Part shown: in pieces, positions 24,564 through 33,239 of the stretch
Numbering within the stretch: the first letter of the stretch is position 1
How the letters are laid out: each line of letters starts with the position of its first letter
NCBI GenBank assembly: GCA_023426505.1
Contig: JAFAAP010000315.1
Coordinates: 6,745-70,744 of the forward strand
Direction of reading: 5' to 3'
DNA length: 64,000 bases
From: Pseudomonadota bacterium
GTDB taxonomy: Bacteria > Pseudomonadota > Alphaproteobacteria > Rhizobiales > Beijerinckiaceae
The notes under the pieces: generated by a model
What the model saw: only the letters and a program-made list of their open reading frames with translations
Database searches by the model: none
What the model was told of the DNA's origin: nothing
Program-made: the position numbers and the translations under genes

Positions 24564-24931
24564 CGCCGATGTATCTGGGTGACTGGTTAAGCGTGCAGGA
24601 GTGCAGGGCCACACAATGCCACTTAATATCCAGTTCGTGAAGAGGTACGCCGTGCAAATGCCTGTTCCGGCCTTGTCCGACACGCAATCATTGAACTTTC
24701 TAAAGCAGGCTCGATGCCGGTAGGATAGGACAATGGTACTAGCGGGCCGGCCCGCAAACGGCAGTTGTGTTTCTGTCCAGGCGATACCAATATGAGGTCA
24801 CTTGTCCACGGTTTCCAGGGGCGGTCGCCGCTCCGCCGGATGCCGAGAGAGCACGAAAAAGTGCACGGGACGATGGGGAATTTTCATGAGGCGCTTGCCG
24901 GTGCCGCCATGAGCTTGGAGGAAGAACGAGG
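24564..24931. promoter_or_regulatory. Divergent control region between nag operon and CUT1 importer
   Basis: No gene. The motif ATATTGG lies on the minus strand at 24787-24793 in CCTCATATTGGTATC, with CATATT as a possible -10 and TGGAAA 17 bases upstream as -35, so it points toward the kinase-gntR-nag operon. On the plus strand TTGTGT at about 24766 could start a promoter for the importer. The importer ribosome binding site GGAGGAAGAACGAGG ends at 24929. Confidence 0.45.
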
Positions 24932-26221
24932 ATGAGATCCCACCACAGCACGACTCTTCTGCGCAATGCAGGCCGTCTCGTCGCCACGGCGTCCCTAGCG
25001 GCCCTTGCCGTGGCTTTCGCCGGTGCGGCCTCGGCGCAGACACTCACCATCGAGAGCTGGCGCAACGACGACGCGGATGTCTGGAACACCAAGATCATCC
25101 CGGCCTTCAACAAGAAACACCCGGACATCAAGGTCCAGTTCAAAGCCGACCCGCCGACGGAGTACAACGCGGCCCTCAATGCGCGCTTGGCTGGCGGAAC
25201 CGCCGGCGACCTGATCACCTGCCGGCCCTTCGATGCATCCCTCGACCTGTTCAAGAAGGGACAGCTTCTCTCCGTCAACGACGTGAAGGGGATCGAGAAC
25301 TTCTCGGACGTGGCGAAAAGCGCCTGGTCGACCGACGACGGCAAGACCACGTTCTGCATGCCGATGGCGTCCGTGATCCACGGGTTCGTCTACAACAAGG
25401 AGATCTTCGACGAGCTGAAGCTGACGCCGCCGAAGACCGTGAAGGAGTTCCACGCCGTCCTCGACAAGATCAAGGCCGACGGAAAGTACACCCCGATCGC
25501 CATGGGCACCGCCGACCAGTGGGAGGCCGCCACCATGGGTTTCCAGAACATCGGCGTGAACTACTGGAAAGGCGAGGAGGGGCGCAAGGCGCTCATCGAG
25601 GGTAAGCAGAAGCTGACCGACCAGCCCTATGTGCAGGCCTTCGCGGAACTCGCAAGCTGGGCGCCCTATATGGGCAACGGCTATCAATCTCAGAAATATC
25701 CCGATACCCAGAACCTGTTCACGCTGGGCCGTGCCGCCATCTACCCGGCCGGATCCTGGGACGTGCCGATCTTCCGCAAGCAGGCGGACTTCGAATTCGA
25801 CGCCTTCGCGCCGCCGCTGCCGGATGGCGCCAGCAAGTGCTACATCAGCGACCATACGGACATTGCGCTGGGCATCAATGCCAAGTCCAAGAACGTCGAA
25901 GCGGCCAAGACCTTCCTGTCCTGGGTGGCCTCGCCGGAATTCGCCGAGATCTACGCGAACGAGTTGCCGGGCTTCTTCCCGCTCTCGAATGCCAAGGTCG
26001 ACGTGAAAGACCCGGTGGCGGCGAAGTTCGTCGGCTGGCGCAACACCTGCGAAAGCTCGATCCGCAACTCCTACCAGATCCTGTCCCGTGGAACGCCGAA
26101 CCTCGAGAACGAGCTCTGGAACGTGAGCGCCCAGGTACTCAACGGCACCATGAAGCCTGAAGAGGCGGCCAAGAAGGTCGAGGACGGGCTCGCGAGCTGG
26201 TACGAGCCGCATAAGAAGTAG
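24932..26221 (+). CDS. CUT1 sugar ABC importer, substrate-binding protein
   Basis: Periplasmic solute-binding protein family 1, 429 aa. Signal peptide with a long basic start and SLAALAVAFAGAASAQ, cleavage about residue 35. Mature start LTIESWRNDDADVWNTKIIP is typical, as are KKHPDIKVQFK and FNKxHPD-like spacing. The neighbouring nag genes suggest GlcNAc, glucosamine or chito-oligosaccharides as cargo (inference). Strong ribosome binding site. A nine-pair hairpin follows the gene. Confidence 0.9.
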   Translation: MRSHHSTTLLRNAGRLVATASLAALAVAFAGAASAQTLTIESWRNDDADVWNTKIIPAFNKKHPDIKVQFKADPPTEYNAALNARLAGGTAGDLITCRPFDASLDLFKKGQLLSVNDVKGIENFSDVAKSAWSTDDGKTTFCMPMASVIHGFVYNKEIFDELKLTPPKTVKEFHAVLDKIKADGKYTPIAMGTADQWEAATMGFQNIGVNYWKGEEGRKALIEGKQKLTDQPYVQAFAELASWAPYMGNGYQSQKYPDTQNLFTLGRAAIYPAGSWDVPIFRKQADFEFDAFAPPLPDGASKCYISDHTDIALGINAKSKNVEAAKTFLSWVASPEFAEIYANELPGFFPLSNAKVDVKDPVAAKFVGWRNTCESSIRNSYQILSRGTPNLENELWNVSAQVLNGTMKPEEAAKKVEDGLASWYEPHKK

Positions 26222-26229
26222 CCGCGTCA

Positions 26230-26255
26230 GGCGGGCTGTCCGACGGCAGCCCGCC
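26230..26255 (+). terminator. Hairpin after the sugar-binding protein gene
   Basis: GGCGGGCTG (26230-26238) and CAGCCCGCC (26247-26255) form a perfect nine-pair stem with an eight-base loop, followed by ATTCT rather than a full U-run. It most likely stabilises the upstream mRNA or partly terminates transcription, lowering permease expression. Confidence 0.6.
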
Positions 26256-26285
26256 ATTCTCCGCTCCTCTCACGCCCGGATCAGC

Positions 26286-27245
26286 ATGACGGACATCGCC
26301 GCCCCGGAGGTTCAGACGGAGAGCGTCGTCGGGCGCTCCCGCTTTCCCGTCCATGTCGCGGTGTTCCTGGCCCCGGCGCTCATCATCTACACGCTCTTCT
26401 CAATCTATCCCCTCTTCGACACCATCCGCCTCAGCCTGTACGCCGGAGACGAGACGGGGGCACGCCACTTCGTCGGCCTGGGCAATTTCCACACGCTGCT
26501 TTCCGACCCGTCTTGGTCCGGCCAGTTCTGGAATGCCCTGCGCAATAACCTGATCTTCTTCGCCATTCACATGGTGGTCCAGAACGGCATCGGTCTGGGA
26601 CTTGCCATGCTGCTCAGCCTGCCGAGGCTGATCGGCGGGAGCGTCTACCGCACCCTCCTGTTCCTGCCGACCATGCTGTCGGTCGTGATCATCGGCTTCA
26701 TCTGGCAGCTCATGCTCAATCCGCTCTGGGGTATCGCCGAAAGCCTTCTCGCGGCAGTCGGGCTGAAGCAGTTCTTCGGACCATGGCTCGGACAGGAATC
26801 CACCGCGCTGCTGACGGTTTCCCTGATCTCGGTCTGGCAGTTCGTCGGAATTCCGATGATGCTGATCTATGCCGCACTCATCAACATTCCGGACGACCTC
26901 CTGGATGCTGCGACCGTGGACGGGGCAGGGCCGTTCAGCGTGTTCTGGTTCGTGCGCCTCCCGCTCATCCTGCCGACGCTCGGGGTCGTGTCCATCCTGA
27001 CCTTCGTGGCCAACTTCAACGCCTTCGACCTGATCTACGCCATCAAAGGAGCGCTGGCAGGACCGAACTTCTCCACCGATATTCTCGGCACCTTCTTTTA
27101 TCGCACCTTCTTCGGCTACCAGCTTCAGGTGGGCAGCCCCACCATGGGCGCGACGGTGGCGACCGCCATGTTGATCATCATCCTGATCGGCGTGCTCATC
27201 TATCTCTTCGGCGTGCAGCGGCGGCTGCAGCGGCACACGTTCTGA
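26286..27245 (+). CDS. CUT1 sugar ABC importer permease (MalF class)
   Basis: Inner-membrane protein, 319 aa, six main spans starting at about residue 24 (HVAVFLAPALIIYTLFSIYP). The EAA loop that contacts the ATPase is at about residues 215-240 (DLLDAATVDGAGPFSVFWFV). Signature FLPTMLSVVIIGFIWQLML in the core. It follows the binding protein after the hairpin and precedes the second permease by 7 bases. Confidence 0.93.
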   Translation: MTDIAAPEVQTESVVGRSRFPVHVAVFLAPALIIYTLFSIYPLFDTIRLSLYAGDETGARHFVGLGNFHTLLSDPSWSGQFWNALRNNLIFFAIHMVVQNGIGLGLAMLLSLPRLIGGSVYRTLLFLPTMLSVVIIGFIWQLMLNPLWGIAESLLAAVGLKQFFGPWLGQESTALLTVSLISVWQFVGIPMMLIYAALINIPDDLLDAATVDGAGPFSVFWFVRLPLILPTLGVVSILTFVANFNAFDLIYAIKGALAGPNFSTDILGTFFYRTFFGYQLQVGSPTMGATVATAMLIIILIGVLIYLFGVQRRLQRHTF

Positions 27246-27252
27246 GGCGGCC

Positions 27253-28086
27253 ATGGGTGTGAATGTCAGGCCAGGCCGCATCGCCGTCCACATCGCGCTG
27301 ATCCTCTATGCGATGCTGGCCGTCGGCCCGATCGTTCTCATCCTGATCAACGCCTTCAAGACCCGGCGCGCCATCTTTGCCGATCCGCTCGGCTTTCCGG
27401 ACGCCCGCACGTTCACGACGATCGGCTTTGACCGTGTCTTCGCCAATTCCGATTTCGGGCTCTATTTCCTCAACAGCCTGACGGTGACCGTCGTATCGTT
27501 GGGCCTGATCGTCCTCATCGGCGCGATGGCGGCCTGGGCTCTGACGGAGTATCGGTTCCGCGGCAACACTATCCTCAGCCTTTATCTCGCCGTCGGGATT
27601 ATGGTGCCGATCCGCCTAGGGAGCGTCAGCATCCTGCGGATGATGGTGGAACTCGATCTTGTCAATACGCTGACGGCCCTCATCCTCGTCTATGTGGCGC
27701 AAGGATTGCCGCTCGCCATTCTCATCCTCGGCGAGTTCATCCAGCAGATTCCAAAGGATCTGCGCGACGCCGCCCGCTGCGACGGCGTGAGCGAGTACCG
27801 CATCTTCGGCAGCATCATCCTGCCCCTGATCCGCCCCGCCATCGCGACGGTGGCCGTGTTCACGATGGTGCCGATCTGGAACGACCTCTGGTTCCCGCTG
27901 ATCCTGGCTCCTGGAGGCGGCAAGCAGACGGTAACCCTGGGCGTGCAGCAGTTCATTGGACAGTACGTGACCGACTGGAATGCCGTGCTCGCCTCGCTCA
28001 CCCTGGCGATCGCGCCCGTCCTCGTCCTCTATCTTCTCTTTTCACGCTACCTCGTCCGCGGCCTCACGGCCGGCGCGGTCAAATGA
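27253..28086 (+). CDS. CUT1 sugar ABC importer permease (MalG class)
   Basis: 277 aa, six spans, N-terminal span at about residues 12-32 (VHIALILYAMLAVGPIVLIL). EAA loop at about 165-190 (IPKDLRDAARCDGVSEYRIF). GAGG lies before ATG 27253. Forms the heterodimeric channel with the preceding gene; the ATPase gene follows 30 bases on. Confidence 0.93.
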   Translation: MGVNVRPGRIAVHIALILYAMLAVGPIVLILINAFKTRRAIFADPLGFPDARTFTTIGFDRVFANSDFGLYFLNSLTVTVVSLGLIVLIGAMAAWALTEYRFRGNTILSLYLAVGIMVPIRLGSVSILRMMVELDLVNTLTALILVYVAQGLPLAILILGEFIQQIPKDLRDAARCDGVSEYRIFGSIILPLIRPAIATVAVFTMVPIWNDLWFPLILAPGGGKQTVTLGVQQFIGQYVTDWNAVLASLTLAIAPVLVLYLLFSRYLVRGLTAGAVK

Positions 28087-28116
28087 GGCGTGCGTTCACT
28101 TACGGATCGGATATCC

Positions 28117-29214
28117 ATGGCTGAGGTCTCACTCCACGGCATCGCGAAATCCTTCGGCGCGACGGAGATCCTGCGCGACATCGACCTGAGCGTCGAGGAC
28201 GGCGAGTTCGTTGTCTTCGTCGGTCCGTCGGGCTGCGGCAAGTCCACCCTCCTGCGCATCATCGCCGGGCTCGAAACCGTAAGCGCCGGGGAGATCAGGA
28301 TCGGTGGGCGCCGGGTCAACGAGATGCAGCCGGCCGAGCGCAAGATTGCCATGGTGTTTCAATCCTATGCGCTCTATCCGCACATGTCGGTCTACAAGAA
28401 CATGGCGTTCGGCCTGAAGTTCGCGAAGACGAACAAGGCAGAGGTGGACCGCCGCGTCCGCCAGGCAGCCGATGCCCTGAAGCTGTCGACGCTTCTCGAC
28501 CGCAAGCCGCGGGAATTGTCCGGCGGCCAGCGCCAGCGGGTCGCGATTGGCCGCGCCATCGTGCGGGAGCCGAGCGTGTTCCTGTTCGACGAGCCGCTGT
28601 CGAACCTCGATGCCGCCCTGCGGGTCAACACGCGGCTGGAGATCGCAAAGCTGCATCGCGATCTCGGCGCGACGATGATCTACGTGACGCACGATCAGGT
28701 CGAGGCCATGACGCTCGCCGACAAGATCGTCGTGCTCAATCAAGGCAGGATCGAGCAGATCGGGGCTCCGCTCGAACTCTACCGCCGCCCACGTAATCTT
28801 TTCGTCGCCGGTTTCATCGGTTCGCCCCGCATGAACTTCATCAAGGGCGAGGTTCGTTCAGCGACAGAGAAGGAGAGTGTCATTGCCTTCGCGGGTTCCG
28901 AAGCCGTGATCGAGGGACATCCCGCCCGGCTGAAGAGCGGAGATGACGTGACGATCGGGATCCGGCCCGAGCACATGGCGAACGCTGGATCGGACGTCGC
29001 AGTGCTCGAGGGGCGCGTGGATGCCATCGAGCATCTCGGTGAGGCAAGCCTCGTCTATATGACTCTCCCCACCGGCGAGGACCTGATCGTCCGAGCCTCC
29101 GGCGAGGATCCGGTAAGGCCGGGGGACCGCTTCACCGCCCATGTCTCGTCTTCCTCGCTCCACGTCTTCGACAAGGCGGGTCAATCCGTCAGGATGCAGA
29201 ATGGATGGCTTTGA
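28117..29214 (+). CDS. CUT1 sugar ABC importer ATPase (UgpC/MsmX/MalK type)
   Basis: Cytoplasmic ATPase, 365 aa. Walker A VGPSGCGKSTLLRI (about residues 36-49), Q-loop FQSYALYPHMSVYKNM, signature LSGGQRQRVAIGRAIV, Walker B SVFLFDEPLSNLDA and switch His in THDQVEAMTLAD; C-terminal TOBE/OB regulatory domain from about 240 (FIGSPRMNFI, IGIRPEHM). ATG 28117 begins the domain properly; the frame is open from 28090. Last gene of the importer operon. Confidence 0.95.
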   Translation: MAEVSLHGIAKSFGATEILRDIDLSVEDGEFVVFVGPSGCGKSTLLRIIAGLETVSAGEIRIGGRRVNEMQPAERKIAMVFQSYALYPHMSVYKNMAFGLKFAKTNKAEVDRRVRQAADALKLSTLLDRKPRELSGGQRQRVAIGRAIVREPSVFLFDEPLSNLDAALRVNTRLEIAKLHRDLGATMIYVTHDQVEAMTLADKIVVLNQGRIEQIGAPLELYRRPRNLFVAGFIGSPRMNFIKGEVRSATEKESVIAFAGSEAVIEGHPARLKSGDDVTIGIRPEHMANAGSDVAVLEGRVDAIEHLGEASLVYMTLPTGEDLIVRASGEDPVRPGDRFTAHVSSSSLHVFDKAGQSVRMQNGWL

Positions 29215-29238
29215 GCCTTCCTGAGCGCAGAGAGGCAG

Positions 29239-29535
29239 TCAGTCCGATTTGCGGATCCAGTTGATCGTCGGCTTCTCCCGCCACATCGAGCGTTCGAGAT
29301 AGCTGCTCACGATGTGCTGGACGCGGGCCAGGGAACTCTCGTCCTCTGCCTCGACGACCAGCATGAGCGCACGGCGGCCCGTCTGCAGCTTGCATTGCCC
29401 GAAGCCGAACTCGGCGCGGCCCTCTTGGCCAGAATAGGTTGCCGTGACCTCCCGCGACAGGTGCTGACAGAGCTGAGCCAAGTAGCGATCCGGCACCAGT
29501 GTGCCAACGCTTGCTTCCGACCTCAGTGCGGCCAT
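29239..29535 (-). CDS. DUF2218 protein (98 aa)
   Basis: Small protein of the DUF2218 family, often beside iron or siderophore genes in other bacteria but of unproven function. The pattern is visible as PDRYLAQLCQHLSREV (residues about 15-31), EFGFGQCKLQTG, the hydrophobic strand RALMLVVEAEDESSLARVQ and the Arg-rich end SMWREKPTINW. AGGA precedes ATG 29535. Monocistronic, convergent with the sugar ABC ATPase gene. Confidence 0.8.
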   Translation of the reverse strand: MAALRSEASVGTLVPDRYLAQLCQHLSREVTATYSGQEGRAEFGFGQCKLQTGRRALMLVVEAEDESSLARVQHIVSSYLERSMWREKPTINWIRKSD

Positions 29536-29672
29536 GGATCCTGTTCCTGCAAGTTCTCACGTCACCGGATCTGCGCGCCAGATCCAAGATCAGGACCATG
29601 CCCCAGGAGCGCTATGTAACTCAACTGCTAGGCCGATCACCTTTCGGATAACACCACATCCGGCTGTATCGG

Positions 29673-30368
29673 CTAGGGGGGCGACCCTGCCATGTCCTCC
29701 GCCAGCACGCGTTCCAGGACTTCTGCGGGAGGGCCGGACGCCGCGACCCTGCCATTCACCACGAAGGCCATCTGGTCCGCCAAGTCCGCGACATCTTCGG
29801 GCGTGTGGATCGACATGACGATGGTGACGTGCCGCTTGCGCCGCAGGTCGTCGACGAGCCGGATCATGCCCCGGCGTAGATTGGGATCGAGGCTGCTGAA
29901 CGGTTCGTCCAGAAGGATCAGCGGACGGCCCGACACGAGCGCACGCGCAAGGGCGACCCGCTGGCGCTGGCCGCCGGACATCTCGCCGGGCTTGCGTTGG
30001 TCGAACCCTTCGAGCCCGACAGCCTCCAGGGTCTCGGACACGAGCGCACGCTCCTCGACGCTCAATCGCAGGGAGGGACGAAGCCCTAGGCCTACGTTCT
30101 CGGCCGCGGTGAGATGCGGAAAGAGGTTGTGGTCCTGGAACACGATAGCGATCGGGCGCTTTGCCGGTGCGAGCGGCAGCAGATCGCGGCCGTCGAAGCT
30201 CATCCGTCCGCTTTGTGGATGTTCGAAACCGGCGATCAGGTGGAGAAGGGTGGTCTTTCCTCCTCCCGACGGGCCGACGACCGCGCAGAGTGCGCCGCTT
30301 CGCACGCTCAGCGAATAATCGGCCTCGAAATCCGGCCAGGACAGGCGGCAGTTCTCAATCACCAGCAT
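29673..30368 (-). CDS. thiQ: Thiamine ABC importer ATPase
   Basis: 231 aa ATPase energising thiamine/TPP uptake. Walker A VGPSGGGKTTLLHL, Q-loop FQDHNLFPHLTAAENVGLGL (ThiQ-type), signature MSGGQRQRVALARALV, Walker B LILLDEPFSSLDP, switch His in SIHTPEDVADLADQ. ATG 30368 (MLVIENCRLSWPDF) matches ThiQ starts, and overlaps the end of thiP by 14 bases. Third gene of thiBPQ under the TPP riboswitch. Confidence 0.93.
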   Translation of the reverse strand: MLVIENCRLSWPDFEADYSLSVRSGALCAVVGPSGGGKTTLLHLIAGFEHPQSGRMSFDGRDLLPLAPAKRPIAIVFQDHNLFPHLTAAENVGLGLRPSLRLSVEERALVSETLEAVGLEGFDQRKPGEMSGGQRQRVALARALVSGRPLILLDEPFSSLDPNLRRGMIRLVDDLRRKRHVTIVMSIHTPEDVADLADQMAFVVNGRVAASGPPAEVLERVLAEDMAGSPP

Positions 30369-31929
30369 GCGACAGTCGACCGGAAAGATGGGCCAGGACA
30401 AAGGCGGCGAGGACGATCAGGAGCCCGATGGATGCTGCCTCCTCGAGCCGGTAGGCGCCAAGGCGCTCGTAGAGGAGGTATGGCAAGGTCCGCAACTCGG
30501 GGCCCCCGAACAGTGCGATGATTCCGAAATCCCCGAACGACAGCGCCATCGCGAGGGCGAAGCCGCTCGCGAGAGGGCGCTTCAGCAGGGGCCAGTCCAT
30601 GATGGTCAGCTTCGACAGGCCCGTCATGCCGAGAGAGGCCGCGACACGACCATACCGCTCCTCCGCGGTCATGAGTTTGGGCGCGATCGCACGATAAACG
30701 AATGGAACGGCGGCGAGACCGTTGATCAGCGGTAGCAGGATCAGTCCGGCCGCTGCAGGATCGACGATATGGCGGATCAGAAGGAAAAGGCCTGCCGTCA
30801 GCGCGAAGGGCGGTATTGCCAGCAGAGTGTTCGGCAGAAAATCATAGAGGGCTGCGAGGCGAGGCGCACGCTCGACAAGTCGCTGCCGCCGCGCGGCGCT
30901 TCCGAGCGCCAAGGCCATGAGGCAGGCCAGAATGGCTGCTGCGGTCGAGATCGCGAGACTCGTAGCGGCCGCCTGCAGGAGATCGGCATCCACGACGTCG
31001 AGGAGATGCGTGACGCCGCTCAGGACACTGAGGGCCAGGGGCACGAGGAACAGGGCGCCGGCTGCGAGGATCAGCCAATCCAGCACCTTGAGGCGACCGA
31101 TGGCGGCATCCGGGCGCTCGACATGGGAGCGGGTGGTATGAGCGGCAGGCGGCCTTGTGACGATCCAGTTGAGCAACCCCGTCAGCGACAGGCAGATCAC
31201 AAGCTGGATCAGGGCAAGCCATGCGGCGCGGCCGAAATCGAGATCGATCTTGAGAGCTTCGTAGATCGCGACTTCCAGCGTTGCCCTCGCGGGCCCGCCG
31301 CCGAGGGCTAGAACGACCGCGAAGCTCTTGAAGCACAGGAGGAACACGAGGCCTGCGATGCCCGGCAGTTCGGCGCGCAGCACCGGCCAATCGAGATGGC
31401 GAAAGATCTGCCCGGGCGTGAAGCCCAACGCTGTCGCGAGTCGCCATTGTTCGGCCGGAACGAGGCTCAGGCCATCGAGAGTGATCCGCGCCACGTAAGG
31501 TGCATTGAGGAAGACGTGGGCGATCAGGATCCCGGGATATCCGAAGATCGTGAGATCCCCGCTCCAGCCAAGGAACTGGAGTGCACCCGCGAGCCAACCG
31601 CTTCTGCCGTAGACGGCCAGCACCGCAAAGACCGCCACGATGGTGGGGATCACCATCGTGGTGCTCAAAGCCGCCAGAACGGCGTCGCGTCCCGGAAAGC
31701 GACGGCGCGCCAAGGCCAGCGCCAGAGCGATGCCGAGGCTGACGGACAGAAGCGTCGACAGGCTCGCCTGGATGACCGAGAAGGCGAGAACGCGCGTGAG
31801 GTAGGGGCCGATGGAGAGAAGCGCTGGGCTGCCCCCGTCGACCGTGGCAAGTGCGATGAACCCGCCGGTCACCAGCGCTAAAATGGCAAGAGCCACGAGG
31901 CTTCCGGGATGGGGCAGGCTCAGCCACAT
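30355..31929 (-). CDS. thiP: Thiamine ABC importer permease
   Basis: Large double-domain permease, 524 aa, with two fused sets of about six spans, as is usual for ThiP. Family segments include FAVVLALGGGPARATLEVAIYEALK in the first half and ALSFGDFGIIALFGGPELRTLPYLLYERLGAYR-like sequence near the C-terminus, which is the second EAA-region neighbourhood. It starts 9 bases after thiB and overlaps thiQ. Confidence 0.93.
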   Translation of the reverse strand: MWLSLPHPGSLVALAILALVTGGFIALATVDGGSPALLSIGPYLTRVLAFSVIQASLSTLLSVSLGIALALALARRRFPGRDAVLAALSTTMVIPTIVAVFAVLAVYGRSGWLAGALQFLGWSGDLTIFGYPGILIAHVFLNAPYVARITLDGLSLVPAEQWRLATALGFTPGQIFRHLDWPVLRAELPGIAGLVFLLCFKSFAVVLALGGGPARATLEVAIYEALKIDLDFGRAAWLALIQLVICLSLTGLLNWIVTRPPAAHTTRSHVERPDAAIGRLKVLDWLILAAGALFLVPLALSVLSGVTHLLDVVDADLLQAAATSLAISTAAAILACLMALALGSAARRQRLVERAPRLAALYDFLPNTLLAIPPFALTAGLFLLIRHIVDPAAAGLILLPLINGLAAVPFVYRAIAPKLMTAEERYGRVAASLGMTGLSKLTIMDWPLLKRPLASGFALAMALSFGDFGIIALFGGPELRTLPYLLYERLGAYRLEEAASIGLLIVLAAFVLAHLSGRLSHAGD

Positions 31930-31938
31930 GGTGTCGGA

Positions 31939-32943
31939 TCAGCGCGCCGTCGCGTTGAGCCAAGCGTCCGTGAAGGCGCGGCGGTTCTGCTGCACCTCCT
32001 CCGGCGTGAACAGAAGCGCCTTGGCCGGCTTCACGAGACCTTCGAAGGCTGCCGGCAGTCCGGCCTGCGGCGTCTTCGCCGGCATCATCCAGTTGCCCTC
32101 CGGCATGGCGGACTGGAACGGCTCGCTCAGCACGAAGTCCATGAACTTCCTCGCCAGCTCCGGCTGCTTCGTCGTGCGGGTTATGCCGGCGAGCTCCACA
32201 TGAAGGTAATGACCTTCCGAGAAGGCGGCGGCTTTGTAGTTGTCCTTCTTCTCCGCCACGATGTGGTAAGCCGGCGACGTGGTGTAGGACATGACCATGT
32301 CCGCTTCGCCCTTCATGAAGAGCCCGTAGGCTTCCGACCAGCCCTTAGTGAAGGTCACGACGCGGGGCTTGAGCTTGGTCCAGGCCTCATCGGCCTTGTC
32401 GCTGTAGACCTGACGCATCCAGAGCAGGAAGCCGAGGCCCGGCGCGCTCGTGCGCGGATCCTGCAGCACGACCTTGGGGCCGTTCGGGTTCTCGACCAGC
32501 TCCTTGAGGCTCTTGGGGGGATCGGAGAGCTTGTTGGCATCGTACACGAAGGCGAGATAGCCCCAGTCGAAGGGGATGAAGGTCTCGTCCGACCATTGGA
32601 TCGGAAGCGACAGGTCCTTCACGTTCTCGCCATGCGGCGCAAAGAGGCCGAGGGCCTTGGCCTCGCCCGCGAGATTCATGTCGAGCCCGACGACCGCATC
32701 GGCCTTGGTGCTGTCGCCTTCGAGGCGCAGGCGCCCGACCATGCTGCCGGCGTCCTCGGACGTCACCCATGCCAGCTCGCAGCCGCAGACGGCTTCGAAG
32801 CGCTCCTTGACGGTCTTGCCCGGGCCGTATTTTCCGGCGAAGGAGCTGTAGGTGTAGACCGTCAGGGTCGGCTTCGACTGGGCGTGAGCCAGACCCGTCG
32901 CGAGGCCCAGCGAGAGAACGGAGAGAATAAGGCGGCGTATCAT
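31939..32943 (-). CDS. thiB: Thiamine-binding periplasmic protein
   Basis: 334 aa solute-binding protein. Signal peptide MIRRLILSVLSLGLATGLA, cleavage near AHAQ. Mature family marks: LTVYTYSSFAGKYGPGK, DAVVGLDMNL, PFDWGYLAFVYD, LQDPRTSAPGLGFLLW and the ligand-site region SEAYGLFMKGEADMVMSYTTSPAYH. ATG 32943 has GGGAGCG upstream; earlier in-frame starts are less likely. First gene of the operon below the TPP riboswitch. Confidence 0.95.
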   Translation of the reverse strand: MIRRLILSVLSLGLATGLAHAQSKPTLTVYTYSSFAGKYGPGKTVKERFEAVCGCELAWVTSEDAGSMVGRLRLEGDSTKADAVVGLDMNLAGEAKALGLFAPHGENVKDLSLPIQWSDETFIPFDWGYLAFVYDANKLSDPPKSLKELVENPNGPKVVLQDPRTSAPGLGFLLWMRQVYSDKADEAWTKLKPRVVTFTKGWSEAYGLFMKGEADMVMSYTTSPAYHIVAEKKDNYKAAAFSEGHYLHVELAGITRTTKQPELARKFMDFVLSEPFQSAMPEGNWMMPAKTPQAGLPAAFEGLVKPAKALLFTPEEVQQNRRAFTDAWLNATAR

Positions 32944-33021
32944 CAAGGGCGCTCCCATGCGTGAGGCAGGCCGGATCGGCGGCGCAATTCGCACGGGGCG
33001 CAGATTGTTCTGCGAAATCGC

Positions 33022-33114
33022 ATGCTCATTCCCTCCGCCGGCATGACCCGGATCAGGTTCGACGGGTCGGCGGCCCGGCCGCCTCTCAGCCCTGAGAAAG
33101 GCTCCCCGTGAGAC
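33022..33114 (-). ncRNA. TPP (THI-element) riboswitch
   Basis: On the minus strand the conserved parts are in order: GGGGAGCCTTTCTCAGGGCT then GAGAGG (pyrimidine-binding P2/P3 side), a GC stem, GACCCGTCGAACCTGATCCG and GGTCATGCCGGCG then GAGGGA (pyrophosphate side). It ends about 80 bases before the thiB start. TPP binding should repress thiBPQ, either by hiding the ribosome binding site or by termination. Confidence 0.95.
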
Positions 33115-33239
33115 ACTTCGCTTCTAGACGACTTTATGGCCTTGAACAAGCGTAACCGGATGCATGGCGGTTCGGGCTCCTGGCCTATTGTCGAGCCCTC
33201 GTCTTTCTGGTCCGATGGCCCCGATTTTACGGAGGCTTC

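Noticed and set aside
24995..26257. 420-codon frame antisense to the sugar-binding protein
   Set aside because: Shadow of a gene with signal peptide, family motifs and strong ribosome binding site.
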